From positions 54,372 through 118,371 of the forward strand of contig CAMVGM010000001.1 in NCBI GenBank assembly GCA_947167015.1: DNA of 64,000 nt, written 5' to 3'. The translations under genes and the position numbers were made by a program. This document shows positions 32,806 through 44,100 of this stretch, one piece after another. Below the pieces are notes generated by a model. That model saw nothing but the letters and a program-made list of their open reading frames with translations, was not told the DNA's origin and ran no database searches. Numbering within the stretch: position 1 is the first letter of the stretch; each line of letters starts with the position of its first letter. The DNA is from an uncultured Bacteroidales bacterium (GTDB lineage: Bacteria > Bacteroidota > Bacteroidia > Bacteroidales > UBA932).

Positions 32806-33468
32806 ATGAACGATTTCGAGAAATTCGCCTCGCAGGGCCGGGGCATCAGTTCCACGACGCTGGGACGCTACACCGCCGCCGTGAACGGTTACATCAACCC
32901 CACCATCATCGAGGAACGCCAGCTGAACGTGGCTTCGATGGACGTTTTCAGCCGCCTGCTGATGGACCGCATCATCTTCCTGGGCGTGCCCATCGACGAC
33001 GACGTCGCCAACATCATCCAGGCGCAGCTGCTCTTCCTGGCTTCCCTGGACGGCAAGGCGCCCATCTCCCTGTACCTCAACACCCCGGGCGGCATCGTGA
33101 GCGCCGGCCTGGCCATCTATGACACGATGCAGCTGATCACCCCGCCGGTCGGGACCATCTGCACCGGCATGGCCGCCTCGATGGGAGCCATCCTGCTCTG
33201 CGCCGGCGAAAAGGGCAAGCGTTCCGCCCTTCCCCACTCCCGCGTGCTGATCCACCAGCCGCTGGGCGGTGCCAAGGGCCAGGCATCGGACATCCTGATC
33301 GCCGCCAAGCAGATCGAGATCACCCGCACCGAACTCTGCGAGATCCTCGCCGAGCGCACGGGGCAGCCCTACGAAAAGGTGCTCGCCGACGTGGACCGCG
33401 ACTACTGGATGACCTCCGCCGAAGCGCTCGAGTACGGAATGATCGACAACATCCTGGGGAAAAAGTAA
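32806..33468 (+). CDS. clpP: ATP-dependent Clp protease proteolytic subunit
   Basis: 220 aa. Catalytic Ser in GMAASMGAI (S125) and His in LPHSRVLIHQP (H144); Asp expected in the region around EITRTELCEIL/VDRDYWMTSAEA. YLNTPGGIVSAGLAIYDTM and LGGAKGQASDI are typical. Forms the tetradecameric peptidase of ClpXP. Neither clpX nor tig is adjacent, unlike in many bacteria. It has its own promoter and is 16 nt upstream of a GH3 lipoprotein gene, which may be read through from the same promoter. Cytoplasmic. Confidence 0.95.
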   Translation: MNDFEKFASQGRGISSTTLGRYTAAVNGYINPTIIEERQLNVASMDVFSRLLMDRIIFLGVPIDDDVANIIQAQLLFLASLDGKAPISLYLNTPGGIVSAGLAIYDTMQLITPPVGTICTGMAASMGAILLCAGEKGKRSALPHSRVLIHQPLGGAKGQASDILIAAKQIEITRTELCEILAERTGQPYEKVLADVDRDYWMTSAEALEYGMIDNILGKK

Positions 33469-33484
33469 TCCGTAACCGATTGTC

Positions 33485-35779
33485 ATGAAACGCTTTATCC
33501 AGATTCTTCCGCTGGTCCTGGCGACCGTGCTCACGGGCTGCGGCCCGAAATGGCAGGAAGTTCCCGCCGACGGATACCGGCTCATCGTCCAGCGCGGCGG
33601 CGCCACGCTCGGCGTGAATTCCGCTCCCCTGCTCGAGCAGGACGGCTACCTCTTCAAGGACCTCAACCGCAACGGCGCACTCGACGTCTATGAAGACTGG
33701 CGCCTGCCCGCCCGGCAGCGGGCCGAGGACCTCGCCGCCCAGCTGAGCATCGAAGAAATCGCCGGCCTGATGCTCTACAGCGGGCACCAGAGCGTCCCGG
33801 GACCGGAGATTACCGACCGGCAGCGGAAATTCCTGGAAGAAGATAACCTGCGGGCCGTGCTCGTCACCACCGTGGAAAGCCCGGAAGTGGCCGCCCGATG
33901 GAACAACAACGTGCAGGCCTTCGTAGAGGCCCTCGGACACGGCATCCCCGCCAACAATTCCTCCGATCCCCGCAACGAGCCCCGGGCGACGGCGGAGTAC
34001 AACATGGGCTCCGGCGGCAAGATCTCGCTCTGGCCCACCCCGCTGGGGCTCGCCGCCACCTTCGACCCCGCCCTCGTGCGCAGGTTCGGCGAGGTCGCCT
34101 CGACCGAATACCGCGCACTCGGCATCGCCACGGCCCTCAGCCCGCAGATCGACCTGGCTACGGAACCGCGCTGGAGCCGCTTCAACGGCACTTTCGGCGA
34201 GGATCCCGAGATGGACGTCGCCATGGCGCGTGCCTATGTGGACGGCTTCCAGACCACGGACGGCAGCGAGGACGGCTGGGGCAGGCAGAGCGTCAACGCG
34301 ATGGTCAAGCACTGGCCTTCCGGCGGTCCGGAAGAAGCGGGCCGCGACGCCCACTTCAACTACGGGAAATACGCCGTCTATCCCGGCGGCAACTTCCGCA
34401 CGCACCTGCGTCCCTTCACCGAAGGGGCGTTCAAACTGGACGGCGCCACGCGGAGCGCTTCGGCCGTAATGCCTTATTACACCATCTCTTACGGCGCCGA
34501 TCCGTCCGGCAAGAACGTGGGCAACAGTTATAACCGCTACATCATCACCGACCTGCTGCGCGGAGAATTCGGCTTCGACGGCGTCGTCTGCACCGACTGG
34601 GGCATCACCGGGGACAACGGTGCCATCGAGAACTTCGACGGAAAATGCTGGGGCGTGGAGAACCTGACCGTCGCCGAAAGGCACTACGAGGTCATCAAGG
34701 CCGGCGTGGACCAGTTCGGCGGCAACAACGACAAGGGCCCCGTCCTGGAAGCCTACCGGATGTGGGTGGAAGAATTCGGCGAGCAGAGCGCCCGCGAGCG
34801 CTTCGCACAATCCGCCGTCCGCCTGCTGCTCAACTCTTTCCGCACCGGACTCTTCGAGAATCCGTACACCGATCCTGCCGAAGCGGCCGCAACCGTCGGC
34901 AACGCCCGCTTCATGACCGAGGGCTATCAGGCGCAGCGCAAGTCCGTGGTGCTGCTCAAGAACCGCGGCGGCGCCCTGAACGGCCTGAACGCCAAGCCCG
35001 AAGGGGTCCTCGACGAACCGGGGCCCGAGGCGGAACGGGCGGCCGCGGCAAAGGTTTCGAAGGTTTATGTGCCGAAACGCTATTTCCCGCAGAGCCGCGG
35101 CATGTTCGGCCTCTCGCAAGGCCCCGCCGCCCGCTGGGACTATCCCCTGGACCGCGACGTGGTGGAGCGCTACTTCGAATGGGCGGAGGACCCGGCCGAG
35201 GCGGATTTCGCCCTCGTGGTGATCCAGGAACCCTCCGGCGGCAGCGGCTATGACGTGGACGACCGCAAGAAAGGCGGCAACGGCTACGTGCCCATCTCGC
35301 TGCAGTACCGGCCCTACAAGGCCGACTACGCCCGCACCGTGTCCCTGGCAGGCGGCGACCCGAAGGAAAAGTTCACCAACCGTTCCTATAAAGGGAAACG
35401 GGTCACGACCACCAACGAAGCCGACCTGGACCTCGTGATCGACACCAAGAAACAGATGGGTGACAAGCCCGTCGTGGTGTTCGTCCAGCTGTCACGTCCC
35501 TTCGTGCCGGCCGAGGTGGAACCCTGGACCGACGTGCTCTTCGTGCACTTCGGCGTGCAGAACCAGGTCCTGCTCGACCTGGCGGCCCGGAAGGCAGAAC
35601 CCAGCGGCCTGCTGCCGATGCAGCTCCCCGCCGACATGCGTACGGTCGAAGAACAGGCCGAGGACGTGCCGCACGACATGCGCCCCTACGTCGATTCCGA
35701 AGGCAATTCCTACGACTTTGCCTACGGTCTGAACTGGAGCGGCGTCATCCGCGACGAACGTGTCACCCGTTTTGAATAA
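33485..35779 (+). CDS. GH3 beta-glycosidase lipoprotein
   Basis: 764 aa with lipobox VLTGC (Cys19). GH3 N-terminal TIM barrel: SPQIDLATEPRWSRFNGTFGEDP, AMVKHWPSGGPEEAGRD, and nucleophile D371 in VVCTDWG. The GH3_C sandwich follows (RKSVVLLKNRGG near 480; VVIQEPSGG near 580) with the rest of the usual C-terminal portion. It is the longer, exo-acting beta-glucosidase-like type that binds the lipid membrane and probably acts in the periplasm or outer surface. Divided from clpP by 16 nt, and followed by an esterase lipoprotein gene 16 nt on. Substrate (beta-glucoside or xyloside) inferred. Confidence 0.85.
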   Translation: MKRFIQILPLVLATVLTGCGPKWQEVPADGYRLIVQRGGATLGVNSAPLLEQDGYLFKDLNRNGALDVYEDWRLPARQRAEDLAAQLSIEEIAGLMLYSGHQSVPGPEITDRQRKFLEEDNLRAVLVTTVESPEVAARWNNNVQAFVEALGHGIPANNSSDPRNEPRATAEYNMGSGGKISLWPTPLGLAATFDPALVRRFGEVASTEYRALGIATALSPQIDLATEPRWSRFNGTFGEDPEMDVAMARAYVDGFQTTDGSEDGWGRQSVNAMVKHWPSGGPEEAGRDAHFNYGKYAVYPGGNFRTHLRPFTEGAFKLDGATRSASAVMPYYTISYGADPSGKNVGNSYNRYIITDLLRGEFGFDGVVCTDWGITGDNGAIENFDGKCWGVENLTVAERHYEVIKAGVDQFGGNNDKGPVLEAYRMWVEEFGEQSARERFAQSAVRLLLNSFRTGLFENPYTDPAEAAATVGNARFMTEGYQAQRKSVVLLKNRGGALNGLNAKPEGVLDEPGPEAERAAAAKVSKVYVPKRYFPQSRGMFGLSQGPAARWDYPLDRDVVERYFEWAEDPAEADFALVVIQEPSGGSGYDVDDRKKGGNGYVPISLQYRPYKADYARTVSLAGGDPKEKFTNRSYKGKRVTTTNEADLDLVIDTKKQMGDKPVVVFVQLSRPFVPAEVEPWTDVLFVHFGVQNQVLLDLAARKAEPSGLLPMQLPADMRTVEEQAEDVPHDMRPYVDSEGNSYDFAYGLNWSGVIRDERVTRFE

Positions 35780-35795
35780 AATCATCCTTGCAAGC

Positions 35796-37073
35796 ATGAA
35801 AAAGAGTATCCTGCTGGTTGCCGTCGCCCTGACGGCCTTCGCCTGCGGCCGTCCGCAGGCCATCGTGGAACGCACCGACGTCTTCACCCATGTCGGGGAT
35901 GTCGGCCTCGAAGTGGACGCCATCGAGATCACCGTGGCCAATCCGGCCTCCCTGCGCGGACTGAACTCCGCCGACTTCTACCTGACCGGCAACGCTCCGG
36001 GCGGATTCATCGACGTGAAGACCGGCGAGGCCCCCGCAGAGTATGCCGAAGACGGCATCGTGGCCTTCATGGGCCTGGACGGCAAGCACATCCGTATCCA
36101 GGGCGAACCTTTCAACTACGAGGGCAGCAGGGAAGGCTGGACGAAACGCATCCCCTGGGAGTTACACTGCAGCGCCGACTCCGCCCTCAACGTCACGGCA
36201 GCCACGGCCACGGAGCGGCACATCGCCGTGCTGGATGACTGTATCACCGGCAGTTTCTCCTTCGCTGGACTCACCCGCGAGTATATGCTGCACCTCCCGA
36301 AGGATGCCGACGGCAACCCCATCCCGAACGTCCCGCTGATGGTCTGGCAGATCGGCGGCGGCGAGTATGACAAAGACCTGATGACCGTGGCCACGGCCAA
36401 CCGTTGCCTGGTGTCCCTTGCCACCGAAGGCATCCCCTGCGCCGCGCTGGTCTTCGCCATCGCCAATCCCAACTACTCCTACAGTGCCTCCCTGTTCCCG
36501 GAAAAGATCGAACTCATCGACCGGAACAACGCCCTCCAGATGGCCTTCATCGATACGCTCATCGCCGAAGGAAAGGTGGACGGTTCACGCCTCTTCTGCG
36601 CCGGCGCTTCCAGCGGCGGCGGCTGCACGATGCGCTTCATGATGCAGTTCCCGGATCGCTTCAAGGCAGCCATCCCCTGCTGCCCGATGGATCCCATCGT
36701 GCCCATCCATCAGGTGCAGGAAAAGTACCCTGGCCAGTTCGCGGCCGACCTGGCAAAGGCTTTTCAGGGCAAGGTGTACAAATGGAACGGCACCGATATG
36801 GTGCCCTCCCCCATCGACACCAAGGCATTCGTGGCGCTTCCCATGCATTTCGTGCACGCCGCCTCGGACCAGACCTGCAAGATCGCCAGTTCCTATTCCT
36901 ACATCGAAGCGCGCAAACGCCTGGGCGCGAAGGACGACCGCCTGCGCGTGTATTCCGACGAGGATATGGCAGCCTGCGGCCTGCCCGTGATGCTCGCCCA
37001 CTTCTCCTGGGTGCCGCTGCTGGACGATTATTCCGAAGGCAGCGTCATGCGCTGGATGACCGCCATGTTCTGA
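35796..37073 (+). CDS. Secreted alpha/beta-hydrolase lipoprotein, esterase-like
   Basis: 425 aa from the ATG starting MKKSILLVAVALTAFAC (lipobox Cys17). Residues about 25-160 form a beta-rich N-terminal domain. The hydrolase domain has VPLMVWQIGGGEYD, nucleophile elbow CAGASSGGG (S272) and a late HFVHAASDQT; it belongs to the PHB-depolymerase/feruloyl-esterase-like part of the superfamily. Acid and His residues cannot be assigned with certainty. Sixteen nt downstream of the GH3 gene, so the pair likely acts on the same decorated glycan. Convergent with the hybrid two-component gene. Confidence 0.7.
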   Translation: MKKSILLVAVALTAFACGRPQAIVERTDVFTHVGDVGLEVDAIEITVANPASLRGLNSADFYLTGNAPGGFIDVKTGEAPAEYAEDGIVAFMGLDGKHIRIQGEPFNYEGSREGWTKRIPWELHCSADSALNVTAATATERHIAVLDDCITGSFSFAGLTREYMLHLPKDADGNPIPNVPLMVWQIGGGEYDKDLMTVATANRCLVSLATEGIPCAALVFAIANPNYSYSASLFPEKIELIDRNNALQMAFIDTLIAEGKVDGSRLFCAGASSGGGCTMRFMMQFPDRFKAAIPCCPMDPIVPIHQVQEKYPGQFAADLAKAFQGKVYKWNGTDMVPSPIDTKAFVALPMHFVHAASDQTCKIASSYSYIEARKRLGAKDDRLRVYSDEDMAACGLPVMLAHFSWVPLLDDYSEGSVMRWMTAMF

Positions 37074-37094
37074 CGGACACCGCTCCCGGGCGGA

Positions 37095-40000
37095 TCAGAT
37101 TGAACTCGGAGGTACGCCGAATTTGTTCTTGAACGAACGGGAGAAACCGGTCAGGGTGCCGAATCCCACCTTGTAGCCCACTTCGCTGACGTTGAATTCC
37201 CGTGTCTTGAGGAACTCCATCGCCTTGTTGAGCCGGTAGTTGGTCAGGAAGGTGTTCGGAGACAGGCCGACCAGCGCCTTGAGTTTGGAGAAGACGCTGG
37301 TCCGGCTCATGCCCATCTCCAGCGAGAGGGCCGTCACGCCGAAGTCCTCCTCCGAAAGGTGCTCGTCGATGATCCTGTAGCATTTGTCCAGGAAGGCCCG
37401 GTCCTGCGCCGAAAGGCCGTCGGGCCGCGCATCTGCCGCCGGGGAGGATGAGGTGCGGTCCGCAAGCAGGCCCTGCAGACGCCGCCGGTTCGAGAGCAGG
37501 TTCCGGACCAGGGCCGTCAGATACGTCGGGTCGAAGGGCTTTCCCAGATAACCGTCCGCCCCCAGGTCCAGGCCGTGGAGCCGGTCCTCCATATCGGCCT
37601 TGGCCGTGAGAAGGATAACGGGGATATGACAGTATTCCGGATCGTTCTTGAGTTCCTTGCAGAGCGTATAGCCGTCCTTGTAGGGCATCATCACGTCGCT
37701 GACGATCAGGTCGGGGGCGCTGATCCGGATGCACTTCCAGGCTTGTTCGCCGTCCCCGGCCATCATCACCTTGAAATGCTCGGAGAGGAATCCCCGGATG
37801 TATTCGCGCATGTCCTCGTTGTCCTCGACCACGAGGATACGGACCTCCTCCTCGCCGTTCCCGGGCCCGGATTCGGCCGCCGGATCCGCTTCCTTCTCTT
37901 CGGGACCGGCATCGTGCCAGACGGCATCGTCCGCATAAACTTCCATTTCCCACGGGAAGGTGAACGAGAAGACCGAACCGATCGGGTCGTTGGCACGCAC
38001 CGTCAGGTCGCCCTTGTGCACTTCGGCCAGGTGACGGGCATAATTGAGTCCGATGCCGAATCCGGAAGGCAGGGAATCGCCCACCTTCTCGCCCAGGCGC
38101 TGGAAGCGGCCGAAGACCTGCTCGGCCTTCTCCGGTGAGATGCCGATGCCTGTATCAGCCACCTCCACGACCGCCTGCTTCCCGTCCAGACGCGCGCTGA
38201 CGGTGATCGCCCCGTGTTCCGGCGTGTACTTCACGGCATTGCTGATCAGGTTGAAGACGATGCGCTCGACCTTCTCCCGGTCGCAGAACACGATCAACCC
38301 CTGCGGCAGTTCGCTCGTGACCCGCAGGTTCTTCTGGGCGAACATATATTCGAAGTTCTTGAGCATTCCGAGCAGCAGCACGGACAGGTCCGTACGCTGG
38401 ACGGAGAGGCTGTCGCGGGTGGCCCGGGAGCGGTTGAAGTGCAGGAACTGGTCGGTCAGGCGGAGCATGCGTTCGGCGTTACGGTCCACGATGCCGATCA
38501 GTTTCCGGTCGGATTCGGATAAGCCCGGTGACTGGGCCAGTTCCTTGACCGGTCCGTAGATCAGCGAGAGCGGCGTGCGGAACTCGTGGGAGACGTCCGT
38601 GAAGAAAGTCAGCCGCTCCTGGCTGATTTGTTCAAGCAAGTTCTTTTCCTGCTCAGACACTTCCAGGCGTTCGCGGTTGACGCGCAGGCGCCTCGTCTGA
38701 CGGAACACCACGGCCAGGAACCCCGCCCCGAGGAGGGTGTAGATCAGGATGGCATACCAGGACCGCCAGGGCGACGGCTTGATGCGGATTCCCACGGCCA
38801 GTTCATCCGTTCCCCAGCTCCCGTCCGGCTGCTGCACGCGGGCGCGGAAGGTATAGCGGCCGCTGCGCAGACCCGAGTAGCCGGCGCGGCGCGACTGGCC
38901 GGCATAGACCCAGTCCTCGTCGTATCCGTCCAGGAAGTATTGGTAGATCGGGCGGACGCCCGGATTGAAATTGCGGCTGGAGAAAAAGAAGGACAGCTGC
39001 CTGGACCGGTGGTCCAGCACCAGGGGCTGGTCCCGGTCCAGGGAGACGGTCTTTCCGTTGACCGTCAGGCCGTCCAATGCGACGGGGACCTGCGCGGCAG
39101 GCCGCGCAGGGTTGTTCTGGAGGAAGAAGGAAAGCCTGTCGCGGCTGCCGAACAGGACGGTCCCGTTGTCCGTCACAACGGTGCTGTTGGTGTTGTTGGC
39201 CGCATGGACGACATCCTGGTTCTTGAGGATCATGATGCTTTCTCCTCCGTCGGAAATCCGGATGAAATCGAAGCGGGCGGCCGCCCACACGTTCCCGTTC
39301 CGGTCGCCGGTGATGGAACAGATGCTCTGGTCCGCATCCTGCGCCTTCAGGTCGATCTGCCGGGATTCCCCGCTGCGGGGATCATAGAACCAGATGCCGT
39401 CGTGCCGGGTACCTACCCACCAGCCCCCGCTGCCGTCTTCCCACACGCAGTCCGGCCCGGGAATGCCCGTTCCGGCTGCCCGGAAGTCTCCTTCGCCTTC
39501 CAGCAGCCAGATATCCTCATCGGCGAGGAAATAAGGCTGCCCGGAGGAAAACTGCCCGCAGAACCAGAACTCCGGATGCGCCGGAACCGGCAGGCGGACC
39601 GGCTGTTGGCCGGCGCTGCCGAATCGGAGGATCGCATTCTCCTGCAGGAGGAGGACGTTTCCGGCCGCATCGTCCCAGATGCAGTTGGTCGGCTCGATGT
39701 CCCAGGTTCCCGTAAGCCGGAGCCGGTCTCCCTCGGGGACGTACTGGCGTATCTCGTCATAGTCATACTGGATCCACAGGTTCCCGCGGCGGTCGCGGAG
39801 CGTGATTCCCAGTTTGCCCCCGCCATCCAGCCCGGGCCCGCCGAGGGCCTTGAACTCCCCGGTCGCGATGCGTTGGCGGAACACGCCTTTGTTCGTGACG
39901 ACCAGGAGCTGGCCGTCTCCGAGCGAGTAAAACATGTTGAGCGCGTCGGCCGGATAGCTGTCGGGCACCCGGATGCCATGCTCGTTGGTATGTCGGTACA

Positions 40001-40913
40001 GGTTGGTCAGTTCCCTTCCGTTCGTGCTCAGCCAGAGGTTGTCCCGGGTCAGCAGGCAGCGGCATTCCTGCACGTCCGCCAGCGATTCGTATTCCCATTC
40101 CCGGCGGAGCGACCCGTCCGGAGCGACGCGGAAAATCCCCAGGTCCCGGATGCCCAGCATGCAGGTATCGTCCTGGAAAGTCACGAAAAGCACGTGCCGG
40201 CCGGCCGTGGCAGCCGCCAGCGCACCCGGCACGGGCAGGGGCGTACCATCGCCGGAAAAATGGCGCACGCCGGATGTCGTACCGAACCAGATGGAACCGT
40301 CCGGAGCGGCTGTGACACTGCCGACGGATACGTCGGACAGGGAAAACTCCCGGAGGATCCGGAAGTCCGCATCCAGCACGTAGAAAGACGAAGAAGCCAG
40401 GTTGTGGATCCAAATCCGGTGATCGGGCGTCAGGCAGAGCGTAGCGTACAGCAGCCGGGAGTTCAGGAAAACCGGCTGGACGCGCGCCGTCCGCTTGTCG
40501 GCCATATACAGGCCGCCCGCCGCCGAAAAGAGCAGGTGCCCTTCGTCCCAGGAGTCCATGCTGAATACGTTGCGCGCCTCCACATTCCACGCAGGATCCA
40601 CCCGACCGTCTCTCAACAGGCTGATGCCCGAACGCGTACCTACCCACAGGCGGCCGTCCTCCTCCGGACAAAGCGAGCGGATGTAATCGTCCTGCAGTCC
40701 GTCCGGTCCTTGGTACCAGACCTTGAAGGCACTGCCGTTGTAACGGTTGAGACCCCGGAACGTGCCGATCCAGATATTACCGCCCGCATCTTCGGCCAGG
40801 GCGCTGACCATCGGATTGGACAGGACGTCCTGCGTGGGCAGGAGGGCGGAGGTCTGCGCCGCCGCACGCGGCAGCAGGGAAAGGGCGAGGAACAGGCAGA
40901 TGAACGGTTTCAT
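37095..40913 (-). CDS. Hybrid two-component system sensor/regulator (HTCS)
   Basis: 1272 aa, the one-polypeptide HTCS of Bacteroidota PULs. Signal peptide (1-19); periplasmic beta-propeller repeats about 20-620 (NIWIGTFRGLNRYNG, RLWVGTRSGIS); Y_Y_Y domain about 640-705; transmembrane helix about 719-741; HisKA with H776 in DVSHEFRTPLS; HATPase (NLISNAVKYTPEHG); receiver domain with D1073 in IVSDVMMP; C-terminal AraC-type HTH ending RSFKNKFGVPPSSI. It should sense an oligosaccharide in the periplasm and activate the divergent susC promoter. Gene is convergent with the esterase at 35796 and divergent from susC with 205 bp between. Confidence 0.95.
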   Translation of the reverse strand: MKPFICLFLALSLLPRAAAQTSALLPTQDVLSNPMVSALAEDAGGNIWIGTFRGLNRYNGSAFKVWYQGPDGLQDDYIRSLCPEEDGRLWVGTRSGISLLRDGRVDPAWNVEARNVFSMDSWDEGHLLFSAAGGLYMADKRTARVQPVFLNSRLLYATLCLTPDHRIWIHNLASSSFYVLDADFRILREFSLSDVSVGSVTAAPDGSIWFGTTSGVRHFSGDGTPLPVPGALAAATAGRHVLFVTFQDDTCMLGIRDLGIFRVAPDGSLRREWEYESLADVQECRCLLTRDNLWLSTNGRELTNLYRHTNEHGIRVPDSYPADALNMFYSLGDGQLLVVTNKGVFRQRIATGEFKALGGPGLDGGGKLGITLRDRRGNLWIQYDYDEIRQYVPEGDRLRLTGTWDIEPTNCIWDDAAGNVLLLQENAILRFGSAGQQPVRLPVPAHPEFWFCGQFSSGQPYFLADEDIWLLEGEGDFRAAGTGIPGPDCVWEDGSGGWWVGTRHDGIWFYDPRSGESRQIDLKAQDADQSICSITGDRNGNVWAAARFDFIRISDGGESIMILKNQDVVHAANNTNSTVVTDNGTVLFGSRDRLSFFLQNNPARPAAQVPVALDGLTVNGKTVSLDRDQPLVLDHRSRQLSFFFSSRNFNPGVRPIYQYFLDGYDEDWVYAGQSRRAGYSGLRSGRYTFRARVQQPDGSWGTDELAVGIRIKPSPWRSWYAILIYTLLGAGFLAVVFRQTRRLRVNRERLEVSEQEKNLLEQISQERLTFFTDVSHEFRTPLSLIYGPVKELAQSPGLSESDRKLIGIVDRNAERMLRLTDQFLHFNRSRATRDSLSVQRTDLSVLLLGMLKNFEYMFAQKNLRVTSELPQGLIVFCDREKVERIVFNLISNAVKYTPEHGAITVSARLDGKQAVVEVADTGIGISPEKAEQVFGRFQRLGEKVGDSLPSGFGIGLNYARHLAEVHKGDLTVRANDPIGSVFSFTFPWEMEVYADDAVWHDAGPEEKEADPAAESGPGNGEEEVRILVVEDNEDMREYIRGFLSEHFKVMMAGDGEQAWKCIRISAPDLIVSDVMMPYKDGYTLCKELKNDPEYCHIPVILLTAKADMEDRLHGLDLGADGYLGKPFDPTYLTALVRNLLSNRRRLQGLLADRTSSSPAADARPDGLSAQDRAFLDKCYRIIDEHLSEEDFGVTALSLEMGMSRTSVFSKLKALVGLSPNTFLTNYRLNKAMEFLKTREFNVSEVGYKVGFGTLTGFSRSFKNKFGVPPSSI

Positions 40914-40996
40914 ATTCGCGAATGTGGCAGTTATGGCAAATATACGCAGTTTTTAACATTCTGCATAAGCGCCTGTCGCTTGGGTTGAGCCGTTGA

Positions 40997-41058
40997 ACAT
41001 GCGGTATAACATCCGTTCGCATGTGCGTAGCGGGTTACGGAAGCTATCCGTAACTTTG
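40997..41058 (+). promoter_or_regulatory. SusC promoter with two inverted repeats
   Basis: The -7 box is TAACTTTG at 41051-41058. Two inverted repeats precede it: ACATGCG/CGCATGT (40997-41003 / 41018-41024) and TTACGGA/TCCGTAA (41035-41041 / 41047-41053), the latter overlapping the -7 box. ATCCGT also recurs directly at 41011 and 41046. Likely HTCS-binding and control region. A long leader of about 55 nt follows. Confidence 0.6.
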
Positions 41059-41118
41059 CCACAGTAGTTGAAACGCAATAACCACTTATAATTCAACCTC
41101 TTTAATCCAACGATTAAG

Positions 41119-44100
41119 ATGAACAAAATCCAACTCTCCAAGCGCCTCGTCGCGGTGGCCTTCGGACTCGTCCTCAGCCTCCCGCTGCTGCTGGCGCAGA
41201 ACCGGACCGTCAAAGGCACCGTCATCGATGACACGGACTTTCCCGTCATCGGCGCTGCCGTGCTCATCAAGGGCACGTCCAACGGTGTCGCGACCGACAT
41301 CGACGGCAATTTCGAAATCAGCTGCGCTCCCACCGACGTGCTGGTCATCTCCAGCATCGGTTACAACGAGGTCGAAGTGACCGTCGGCGACCGCACCGAG
41401 CTGAACATCCGTCTCGAGATTTCCCAGGAACTGCTTGACGACGTCGTCGTCATCGGTTACGGTACCACCCGGGCAAAGAACTTCACAGGTTCCGTGGACG
41501 TCGTCAAGATGAGCGAATCCCCGGTGGCCGACCTCGGCCTGAGCAACGTCTCCGACATGATCCGCGGCCGCCTCTCCGGCGTCGTGATGGGTGCCGAATC
41601 CGCCACCGTCGGCAGCAACGCCAGCGTGATGGTCCGCGGACGCAAGTCCATCAACTCGACCAGCACCTCCCCGCTGCTCGTCGTCAACGGCGTCATCTAC
41701 ACCGGCAACCTCGAGGACATCGACCAGAACTCCATCGAGTCCATCAGCGTCCTCAAGGACGCGACCTCCCTGGCCGCCTACGGTTCCAAGGCCGCGAACG
41801 GCGTGATCATGATCACCCTCAAGAAGGGCGAGGAAGGCAAGCCGATGATCACCTTCTCGACTTCCCACCAGTTCTCCCGGCCCTCCTACCGCCAGCGCTT
41901 CCTCTCCCCGGAAGGCTACATCAAGTACAGCAACGCCCGCCGCGGCATCGAGGACCTGACCAACACCTCCTGGATGTCCTTCCTCGAGAAGGCCAACTAC
42001 GACAAAGGCCGCACGACCGACTGGTATGACATGGTCACCCGCACGGGCTACACGCAGAACTACAACCTCAGCTTCTCCGGCCGTACGCAGAACTCCAACT
42101 ATTACGTCGCCCTCGGCCACTCCAACCAGAAGGGTATCGTGGTGGGCAACGACTTCATCCGCAACAACGCCTCGATGAACCTCAGCACCCACATTACGAA
42201 GGACATCGAGATCGGTGCCAACGTGGCATACACCAACTCCGTGGACAACCACATCGCCGCCAGCACCAATGTCAACCAGTCCCCGTACATGGAACCGTAC
42301 CTGCCGGATGGCAAGACCCTCCGCTACTATGTCGAAGGCGTCAACGCCTCCTCCGTCAACCCGCTGTGGGAGACCCAGGTCGGCCGCGAGAAGGACAACC
42401 GCCGCTTCAACCTCAACCTCGGCGGCTACGTCAGCGTCAACATTCCCTGGGTCGAAGGCCTGAACTACCGGATGAACGTGTCCTACACCAAGGTCAACTC
42501 CCATAACTACAGCTTCACCCACGAGGACATCACCCCGGTCCTCCTGTCCAACGACTGGGACGGTATCGGCCAGAGCGCCGACTACTACAACCTGTCCAAC
42601 GCCCAGGGTTCCATCAGCAACTCGTTCTCCGAGAACTGGGTCATCGACAACATCCTGAGCTACGCGCGCTCCTTCGGACGGCACTACGTCAGCGCTTCCC
42701 TCGTGTACACCCGCGACAGCGCCGAGTCCAGCTACAACTCCGAGACCGGCAAGGGCTTCAACGCCGCCGGTAACACCCTGCTGGGCTGGTACGGCCTCGG
42801 CAACGCCGACACCAAGAGCTTCTCCAACCCGACCTACGTGCTCCACACCGACGTGGGTTACCTCGCGCGCGTGATCTATTCTTATCGCGATACCTACCAC
42901 TTCAACGCATCCTTCCGCCGTGACGGTTCCTCCGTGTTCGGCAACGAGCGCAAGTGGGGCAACTTCCCGGCCTTCGGCGCCGCCTGGACCGTCTCCAACG
43001 AGAAGTTCCTGAAGGAGAACGTCAGCTGGATCGACTTCCTCAAGCTGAAACTCTCCTGGGGCAAGAACGGTGCTCAGACCATCCAGCCTTACGGCACCCT
43101 GTCCACCATCGCCCTGGCCAAGGGCGGCGGCATCCCGAACTACTACGGCGGCACCACCCACTGGGGCCAGCGCCTCGCCGAACTCGGCAACCCGACCCTC
43201 GGCTGGCAGACGACCACTTCCTGGAACGGCGGCTTCGAAGTTGACTTCATCGGCGGACGCATCCACATCGACCTCAACGCCTACTCCTCCAAGACCACGG
43301 ACCAGATCTTCGACCGCAACATCCCGGTCATGACCGCGGGCATCACCACCCAGAAGGCCACGATGGGCCGCGTCGACAACAAGGGCGTCGAGATCAACCT
43401 CAACACCGTCAACATCAAGAAGAAGGACTTCGACTGGAGTTCCAACTGGGTCTTCACGCTCAACCGCAACAAGATCGTCGACCTGTACGGTGACGGCCAG
43501 GACGACCTGACCAAGAGCCTGTTCATCGGCCATCCGATCAACACCATCTTCGGCTACGTGACCCGCGGCATCTTCCAGGACGGCCTCAACGCCGGCCGCC
43601 CGATCTTCTACACCATCTCCGGCGAACAGACGGACAACCCGAGCGCCGACGACCGTCAGATCATCGGTTCCTCCGACGAGAACTTCCGCCTCTCCTGGGG
43701 CAACACCCTCCGCTACGGCAACTGGCAGCTCTACTTCATGTTCCAGGGCATCTTCGGCGGCGCAGGCTTCGGCCTGGCGAACAACACCTTCGCCTACTCC
43801 ACCTACGACACGACGGCTTCCTGCACCGCGCTTGACATCCCCTTCTGGACCAAGCAGCAGCCGAACAACACCTATCCCGCCCCGAACGTGAGCGAGAGCA
43901 AGTACGCCGTGTACAACTCCTACGGCCACATCCGCCTGCAGGATCTCTCCCTGTCCTACAACCTGAGCCCGGTCGCCAAGCAGATCGGCCTCAAGAGCGC
44001 CCGCCTCACCCTCGCCGGCCGCAACCTCTTCTACATCGCTCCGAAGTGGAAGATGAGCGACCCGCAGTCCCGCTCCGCCTATGGCATCGGCATCCCGCGT

